Part shown: positions 56,267 through 64,000 of the stretch, piece after piece
Numbering within the stretch: the first letter of the stretch is position 1
Layout of the letters: each line of letters opens with the position of its first letter
Assembly: GCF_019279795.1 (NCBI RefSeq)
Contig: NC_056744.1
Span: 900,929,904 to 900,993,903 of the forward strand
DNA length: 64,000 nucleotides
Reading direction: 5' to 3'
Origin: Protopterus annectens
Taxonomy: Eukaryota > Chordata > Ceratodontiformes > Protopteridae
Notes under the pieces: generated by a model
Databases searched by the model: none
What the model was told of the DNA's origin: nothing
What the model saw: the letters and a program-made list of their open reading frames with translations, nothing else
Program-made: the position numbers and the translations under genes

Positions 56267-56789
56267 AGTGGATAATAAGGATGAGGGCCACTATGGGCAG
56301 GGGATTAAATGATAAAATCTCTATCCAGCCCATTTTATCCAATAGATCGCTTAAAAGGTGACCAATCTGTTATAAATATTAAAATGTTTATTTAAATTGC
56401 TAAGGCTGCACATATGTGTTTTTTGTTACATGTATACAGCTTTTTATATATAACTCAATTATATAAATGTTAATATTAGTGTACATACATTTTTAGAATG
56501 AGTATTTTAAAATGTGTTAGTAACAGCATTATTGCTTTAAATATATCTATGAACTTAATTGGAGATGCTTGTGCATTGGCTGTAATTAGTTTAAAACAGA
56601 GGCAGTTAGATGAATGTATTGTCTGATGAATCAGCTTTGAGGCTGTGAAAGCGCTAACCTGGTTTTTATCTTCTGTGCAATACATTTTATGACCGATTTG
56701 GCTGTGGTCTGATACCGTCTACTTTTTTTGGATATTGCTGATGGTTTGTGAAGAAGGACCATTTACCTACACCACCTGTATTTTATTTT
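56211..56789 (+). repeat. Penelope copy 2 pseudo-LTR, 3' copy
   Basis: Matches 52391-52975 through the AAGGACCATTTACC end and stops at the target duplication. Confidence 0.9.
56621..56658 (+). ncRNA. Hammerhead-ribozyme-like motif, 3' pseudo-LTR
   Basis: CTGATGA at 56623-56629, stem TCAGC/GCTGT with the closing pair lost (G to T), GAAA at 56647-56650, and palindromic AGCGCT. Boxes intact, stem II shortened to four pairs. Confidence 0.6.
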
Positions 56790-56802
56790 TTACTTTGTTA
56801 AG

Positions 56803-57230
56803 TTGTTTTCATTGACAGAAACACAGCAGTTGTAGCAATGGTATAGAATAGGAAAAACAGTTACAATAAGGCATATATACCCATTCCTTGGAAACTTATG
56901 AGCATTTGCTGGGGACAATAGAAATTAAACCTCTTCTGACAGCTGACAGGATGATCAGCATGCCAGTGCAACATTTTTACACCTTAAAAAGGTTAACAGG
57001 TGCATGCCAGTAGCTTCAGAGGTGGTTTGATGGTTTGCAGGTACAAAGGATATAAAAATGCATCAATTAAACAAATCAATAAATAAATTAGCATAAAAAG
57101 ACTGAGGGAGTACAAGAGAAACTTGGAATGCAAGTGTCCAAACCAAGTATATGACAAGCATCTCCCCTTTAAAAATTTGAACGGGGTCTGCAGCAGTCTG
57201 TCTAGGTACTTTTATTTATCTAACATTTGT
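56803..57230. other. No recognised feature
   Basis: AT-rich sequence to the right of the Penelope element. Confidence 0.45.
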
Positions 57231-57234
57231 TTAC

Positions 57235-57470
57235 TGGGAAAGTCCGACTTGGAACGAGCCAATTTTCAATGGAGGCCTGGGGAAAAATGCACCAGATGCA
57301 TGTCTTTGTAACATGGGAGAAACCTGGAGCACCCAGAGGAAACCAACATGAAGGCAGGCAGGACATGCAAACTCAGTACAGAAGGCACCCCAGACAAGAA
57401 TTGGACTGGGGAACCTCTTGCTGTGAGTTGACAATGTTGACTGCTGCACCACTGCACCATCCATTTTAGT
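57235..57470 (-). mobile_element. tRNA-headed SINE, copy 4 (minus, diverged)
   Basis: Minus strand: GGTGCAGTGGTGCAGCAGTC head, CTTCTGTACTGAGTTTGCATG body, and a TCCTCTGGGTGCTCCAGGTT segment present in copy 2. The tail is lost. The head at the right edge is followed by unrelated DNA. Confidence 0.75.
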
Positions 57471-57479
57471 TTCTCTTGT

Positions 57480-58898
<1,419 letters not shown>

Positions 58899-58900
58899 TA

Positions 58901-58932
<32 letters not shown>

Positions 58933-58957
58933 TATATATATATATATGTGTGTGTGT
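58899..58957. repeat. (TA)n(GT)n microsatellite
   Basis: TA repeats interrupted by a T run, then GT repeats, directly at the right edge of the MITE. Confidence 0.95.
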
Positions 58958-58959
58958 TT

Positions 58960-59555
58960 ATGGTTTATATTAGAACACCGAACATTTGAAATGTCGAGTG
59001 TTCTAATATCGACCCGTTTTCAGCGAATGCTGAAAATATCGAAGAAACAGAAAACTGAATTCTTTCCTAGGGAAAGAATTCGGTTGTCCATTTCTGTTGC
59101 TTCAGTATTTTCAGTGCTCTGGTGGAAAGTAACGGGTTGGGTTCAGGTAAGTGTGCGATTGTGTGGACGTGTGGGTTAGGGCGGGTTAAGTGAGTTAGGG
59201 ATAGGGCGCGGGTCAGGTAAGTGTGCGATTGTGTGGACATGAGGGTTAGGGTGGGGTAGGTGAGTTAGGGTTAGTGCGCAGGTGAGGAGACTGCATGATA
59301 GTGACGGATCTTAGGGTTAGGGTTTGGGTTAAGGTAAGTGGATAGTTAGTGGTGTATGTATAGTTTAGTGTAGGGTTAGGTGTATGAGTTTAGGTGTATG
59401 TGTGTGAATTGCTGTTTGTTTAGTGTGCTTGTGTTGTGTGTATGTGTTTTGGAACAGCAAATAATTTCCCTAGGAAAAAATTTGCTGTTCCGAATGTTCG
59501 ATGTTTTGTATTTTCAATTGTTAGGGTTTGAAATTAGAACACTCTGCATTTTTAA
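58960..59555. mobile_element. Foldback element with TTAGGG-rich internal repeats
   Basis: It begins with a perfect hairpin (ATTAGAACAC ... GTGTTCTAAT, 58970-59008). GAGTGTTCTAATATC at the left is inverted as GAAATTAGAACACTC at the right. Two inner palindromes share TTTCCTAGGGAAA-like cores, at about 59060-59085 and 59455-59490. The middle (59130-59350) holds two or three units of AAGTGTGCGATTGTGTGGAC then GGGTTAGGG words, the reverse complement of the interior of the 4.66-5.25 kb element. No ORF of note. Confidence 0.65.
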
Positions 59556-59559
59556 TATG

Positions 59560-60450
59560 CTCTATTTATGTTGTAAACGAGACTGAGATCCCTTGAATGG
59601 GTGCTTTATACTACAATTGGACTTACGAATGTACAGTAGGTTTGACAGGATATTGCCTGCTGAGGCTCTATATGGATGACCTAGATCACCTCTCAGTAGC
59701 CTGTATGACACTGAGAAGAGATACAAGGCTTTGAGATGGTCCACATAGCTTTTTTGTGATTTAGACCCCTGATTTTCTTAGTAGGAGAGCACTGTGTTAA
59801 TGTTATGTCAGATGTATGGATAGGTACCAAAGGGGGCATTATACTCAGTGATCTGCCTGATGGCTGTGGAATACAGTAGAATAATCACATCCATGGACCA
59901 GGGTGCCATATGCTTAGTAATAAGCTGTGTAGTAAAAAAGGACCTTCTTAAAACATTGGATACATAGTGATCAAAGGAAAGTTTACTGTCTACACAGGTT
60001 CCCATATCCCCAACTACTGCATACATTTTCAGTGGTGTGTTGTCAATGTGATCAGTTACACAGGAGTTTTTGCTTGCCAAAGGATACTATTATGCATATC
60101 GTGGTGTTTACTTTTTTGATGAGTTTAACATTTGCTCCTGCTTTGGAAATGACCGTCTTGGAGGATCATAGTGTCCTTTGGTAAGTTTATGATGACACCA
60201 GGTTTACAGTCACCTGCAAACTTGGTGAGCCATAAAGCCATAACAGCAGCTTCGACCTCTGAGAAGTAAATATCAAAGAGGAATGACCCAAGGACTGAGC
60301 AACCAGTGGTAAGTCTTTTGGAGGAAGTAGAGTAGCCCACCATAATTTCCTGGGTTCTACATGTGTGCAGTGACCTAAAATCCCTAAACTGGCTTGAGTT
60401 TCCTATCCGTTTGACCTTCTCACAACAAAAAGTTGCACACAGCATCCTCT
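59560..60450 (-). pseudogene. CR1-like LINE, copy D (RT C-terminal half)
   Basis: The minus strand (60445-60125) has a CSVLGSFLFDIYFSEVEAAV block (motif B region) and WLTKFAGDC, where the catalytic FADD has become FAGD. Then 60080-59808 holds DMGTCVDSKLSFDHYVSNVLRRSFF and ITEYNAPFGTY (thumb), and 59744-59562 ends with LKALYLFSVSYRLLRGDL, matching the C-terminal helix of copies A and B. The 5' end is lost upstream of 60450, and the 3' UTR is cut off by the foldback element. Confidence 0.85.
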
Positions 60451-60960
60451 TTTATCCTGAACTATCCAGCAATAACTCCAATAATAGAATTAATCCCTCT
60501 AGAGCTCTGTATTCTAAAGATGAATAACCTGCATCCTCACAAAAATATTTTAATAGCCATGGGGATGCCCTATATTCCACATTAATACCCAAAGCAAGGA
60601 GTTCCTTACCGTCATCTATTAGATAACTAGGAAGAATTATGGTCTTCAAAGCCTATCATAAATCTAGTCTAATAGACTTTTGGCTTTGTGTCTGCTTGTT
60701 CCGTCCTGGCTAGAAATCCCTTACTTTCATCATCATCTATTAATATCCTTAGTGCTAATAATGTTAGTTATCTTAATCATCTCATGCTCTCTCTAGAATG
60801 CCTGTATGCTAAATGTATTCTCTATACTCTCAGCAGTCATCTGTATGCTCTCCATTGTATATGTGGAAATATTTCAGTTGAACTTCCACATTGTTTCTTA
60901 CATTTCTTTTTGTCTATATTGTAAATGCTGTTTATGTCTTGTTCGAATTATCCATGATAA
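60451..60960. other. No recognised feature
   Basis: About 500 bases between two LINE fragments without a recognised repeat. Confidence 0.4.
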
Positions 60961-62595
60961 TAATGAAGTCATCTTGTCTCATCCATCTTCTTAGACCTGT
61001 CTAAAGCTTTTGATACTGTTCCCCACCATAAACTCCTCACTGAACTCTCCACATACAAACTGTCACTCATTTCTTGCCTGGTTTCATAGTTACCTAACCA
61101 GTTCATCAGTAGGCTGTTATACGGCAGTAAGATCTGCCGCCCCTCCTACCTGTCACCATGGGAGTACCACAGGGCTCAATTCTTGGACCTCTGCTCTTCA
61201 CAATTTTTACAAATTGACTTCATACTGCTACACATCTTACCTCCATTATACAGTGTGCTGATGATTCCACATTAATCTGCACTGCTCACACACTACAAGA
61301 ACTCAAAGTAACTACCCAACAGTCCACTGCTGTCGAATCTTGGTTAACAGACTCTCAACTAATACTTAACCCAAGTAAACAAAAATTATGTTCATTTTCC
61401 CTGGCAAACCCCTTGACTCCTCATCTTTGTTCCGAGTATATTCCTCCAACAATACTGAAATAGCTACAGTATCACATGCAAAGTTACTAGGTGCCATCAT
61501 AGACAACAAAATGAAATTTGACATACACCTAGCTCAGATAATCAAAAAGACACACATGACGTTAGGTTCACTCTATGGAGTCAAAGCATTCTTAACTGGC
61601 AACACAACACAGGCAATTTCTAGGACTCATTTACTTTCTACCCTTCTATATGCATCTCCAGTATTCACCAACTTAAATAAATCAGAATTAGTTAGACTCA
61701 ATACTTGCTACAATAAAATAGTAAAATTTGCAACCAACTGCCCTTATAGATCCACCACTGCCTGGACTTAAAACAACTTGGCTAGAATTCCCCCACTGTC
61801 TAATTTTCACACAACTGAACATCACCCATACATTGATGCACCATCAAGAAAAATCCCCAGCTCTCTTAACAGTTGATCCAACCTTACAGCAATCCCCGTG
61901 TTCTCCACTCCACAAACAAATCCCTACTACAAATCTCAAAGTCTTACAATAATGCTGGAGACTCTCTGTATTCTAATTATATCTCCAAAATTTGGAACAG
62001 TATCTCACAACCTATCCTTTGTACAACTAATCTCACTCACTTTAAAAACCTCCTGAAGAACCACCTAGTTAACCAATGGCTCTGCCCTTGCTCAGGCCCT
62101 GGTTAAAGATACCAGCTTCCTCAATATCCACTCATCTTACACTTCATCTACAATACCCCATTTCATTTTTACCCTATTTAACTTCACTCTCTTTGTTCAA
62201 CACTGCCTCTCTACCTCATTTAGACCTATATGCTAATTATCACTAGTAGACTATGTATTATGTATACCTCTAAGAGTTACTGTTTATATTTACTTCTTTC
62301 TCGAATTTACATAGAGATCTATGAGCCACACTATGTTATGAGTTAGGTATGTGATCTGCGTATCACACTATGTTCTGACATATGTATTCTCATCAACCCT
62401 TTGTAAACCATAATGCACAATGTAAGCCACTTGCTAAGAATTGTCTTGGTGCTTCTTGCTGCAAATGTACTTTGTGAGTTATTTGCTAAGAATTTTGTAT
62501 TGGAGCTTTTTGCCCCAGGTCTCCTCTGAAAATGGGCTAAAAGCCAGACAGACATTCCTGGCAAACACATTTAAAACAGATAAAATAAAATGTAA
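60961..62595 (+). pseudogene. L2-like LINE fragment (RT to 3' end)
   Basis: Plus strand, 5'-truncated. It starts at LDLSKAFDTVPHHKLL (motif A, about 60990), passes a MGVPQGSILGPLLFT-equivalent (about 61160, frame-shifted) and CADDSTLICTA (catalytic box, about 61255). An open piece at 61388-61771 contains AKLLGAIIDNKMKFDIHLAQI and LLSTLLYASPVFTNLN. The C-terminal SKIWNSISQPI..LTHFKNLLKNHL is at about 61985-62070. The 3' UTR ends near 62595 with AATAAAAT after TGAAAATGGGCTAAAAGCCAGACAG. CR1/L2-superfamily assignment is firm; L2 is the best guess. Confidence 0.8.
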
Positions 62596-63535
62596 CAATA
62601 TTTGTTTACCAATACACTGCTCTGTTGTAGCACATTTTTTTGTTTAATGTGTGAATTACTACTGTCAGTCATGTTGCTGCAGCTTTCTTCCTCAGACTTT
62701 GCTGAAAAAGATTGAAGGATTCAGAAAAAGCCTTTGTGAGGTTGAGGAACACAGACCAAGCAGAACTACCTTTATCAGCACTGGTTATATACAGTCAAAC
62801 TGTTAGCTTAACTGCTCACTGAAGCCATCCACATTCACCGTTTGGAATACAGTCTGTCAGCAAAAAAAAGAGTTCTTACAGGTTTGATCCAATGCTAAGA
62901 AGAGAGTCTATCCTTCAGTGTTTGGTTTTCCATATGCATTTAATGAGAAAGTTGGGGGGAATTCAATAAAGCCTACATGGAGTGATTTTCCATGTAGGCA
63001 TAGTGGCATGGCCCCAACACGGACACTGGCAGCTGAGTAAATAGAGCAAAGGGACATGCACGAGCGTGCAGACACAGAAGTGTCTGTGTAATGCAAATCA
63101 CCTCATAAGCAGGAGAAATCCATGAAAATGAGGGTGATTTGTGATCCAGTAAGCTTCACGGTACCTGTGTAGGAGGTGTATTGGCATCAGAAATGCATCT
63201 GGAAAGTAACCATGTACACAAATGAAAAAATTAGACAGTGGCTGTAAAAGCCCCCAAAAAAAGGTTGGACATTGCAATGTAGGGATGGAAATGGCCAAAA
63301 CTATGCCTAGTGAGTTCAAAAAGCGATGCAAAGCATTATAAAATATTTAATTTTTTTAATACACATATTATGTTTGCACGGCATGCAGCAATGCACAAAG
63401 ATTCCTTTATGCATCAAAACCTTCAGTGATAGACCTGGCAGGTGGAATGCATCACAGTCAGCCAATCACACAGTCTGCATTTGCAATACACCACTATAAA
63501 TTATGAATACACCCTACAATTTGATTTTTCCCACA
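62596..63535. other. Mostly unassigned; right part likely Harbinger 5' region
   Basis: No ORF of note. A short inverted repeat (AGCCTACATGGAGTGATTTT / CCATGTAGGC) at about 62970-63000 and the sequence to 63535 may be the untranslated 5' end of the Harbinger element, but I cannot fix its terminus. Confidence 0.4.
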
Positions 63536-64000
63536 TACTTTGCACCATTGGAGTACACACTTGGGAATTTTAACTGACAAAATGATAGGGGCTGCTGCTG
63601 CTCTGCTACATCTGTATGTGCTAGAGGCTGAGGTCAGTGCTGGTGCTGATGCTGACAATAGGCCTAGACTGATAAGGAGAAGAGTGTTCAGGCCCAGGGT
63701 AACCTTCCAGGGGCTACATGAGCTGGAGATTGTAGAGTGCTACAGGGTGGACAGGGACATACTATAAGAACTCACTCAGCTTTGCCGCCCTCAACTCAGA
63801 CCCAGAGCCAACAGAGGGGAACCCATGCCAGAGGAAACAAAGTTATGTGTAGCCCTTAGACTACTAGCTACAGGTACTTTTCAAAGACCTACTGGGGACA
63901 TGATGGGGCTCTCACAGGCATCTGCATTCAGGGTACTCCACCAGTTGCTGGCTGCCATGCAAACACATGCCAGTGAGCACATATATTTACCCCGCACCCC
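63536..64000 (+). pseudogene. PIF/Harbinger transposase, 5' part, cut by window end
   Basis: The reading begins at ATG 63582 (MIGAAAALLHLYVLEAEV), with the same upstream context as the left Harbinger copy (CCATTGGAGTA...TTTTAACTGAC). An Arg-rich segment (LIRRRVFRPRVTF) is followed by a helical region. A TAA at 63765-63767 replaces a codon that is CAA-type (Gln) in the left copy. The frame then continues with TGTFQRPTGDMMGLSQAS, the HTH block, and leaves the window before the catalytic domain. Apart from that stop the frame looks intact in the window. Orientation is opposite to the left copy. Confidence 0.85.

Larger units (their letters stand above)
51976..56789 (+). mobile_element. Full-length Penelope-like element, copy 2, with 13-bp target duplications
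   Basis: TTACTTTGTTAAG occurs at 51963-51975 and 56790-56802, a perfect 13-bp duplication around a 4.81-kb element. Layout: an inverted partial copy of the pseudo-LTR (51976-52392), a direct pseudo-LTR (about 52391-52975), coding region (53055-56266), and 3' pseudo-LTR (about 56211-56789). Each terminal copy contains a hammerhead-like motif. This matches the described PLE architecture, in which terminal repeats are direct with an inverted 5' extension. The coding region is broken by several stops and shifts. Confidence 0.93.

Overview
The window reads as intergenic DNA from a large, transposon-rich vertebrate genome. It is AT-rich and I found no host exon, host tRNA or rRNA gene, or intact long host reading frame. 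The mix of elements is DIRS-type YR retrotransposon, L1/Tx1-like, CR1-like with an esterase-type ORF1, L2-like and RTE-like LINEs, Penelope-like elements (PLEs), PIF/Harbinger, hAT elements, and tRNA-headed SINEs. This fits a fish-like or amphibian-grade vertebrate. A lungfish or a similar giant genome is plausible, but that is inference and the species is not identified.

Layout. 0-2.4 kb: a 5'-truncated Penelope-like element (minus) carrying a 197-bp insertion with a 14-bp target duplication, abutting a Harbinger transposase fragment. 4.7-5.25 kb: a foldback element with CCCTAA-rich repeats. 6.1-6.8 kb: an RTE-like LINE fragment (copy c). 10-14.2 kb: two tRNA-headed SINEs with clear target duplications, a Penelope 3' fragment and two G-rich foldback MITEs. 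14.35-28.13 kb: one full-length but dead L1/Tx1-like element flanked by a 13-bp duplication, split between ORF1 and ORF2 by a complete but decayed DIRS element (16.25-22.46 kb, minus) with inverted terminal repeats and an internal complementary region. 28-32 kb: a diverged repeat pair, a SINE and a MITE. 32.1-35.65 kb: RTE-like LINE copy a, whose reverse transcriptase sequence has expanded into about 60 copies of a 34-bp unit, later split by a MITE. 36.1-40.4 kb: a CR1-like LINE (minus) with a second CR1 fragment nested in it. 40.4-41.8 kb: a hAT element with an 8-bp duplication. 42.5-46 kb: a roughly 170-bp repeat series, CR1 copy C and LINE copy b, the last with a hAT MITE inside. 49.6-51 kb: a (CA)n tract, a short duplication and a 40-bp minisatellite with apparent 5-unit higher order. 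51.98-56.79 kb: a full-length Penelope-like element with 13-bp target duplications, pseudo-LTRs and hammerhead-ribozyme-like motifs. 57-62.6 kb: SINE, MITE, foldback, CR1 and L2-like fragments. 63.5-64 kb: a second Harbinger 5' half running off the window.

No genes cooperate here in the operon sense. Nearly every coding trace is a broken transposon protein, and the informative signal is the nesting order. I found no new cellular system. The strongest unusual items are the LINE-born 34-bp tandem array, the full-length Penelope-like element with ribozyme-like motifs, the DIRS-in-L1 nesting and the G-rich foldback MITE group.
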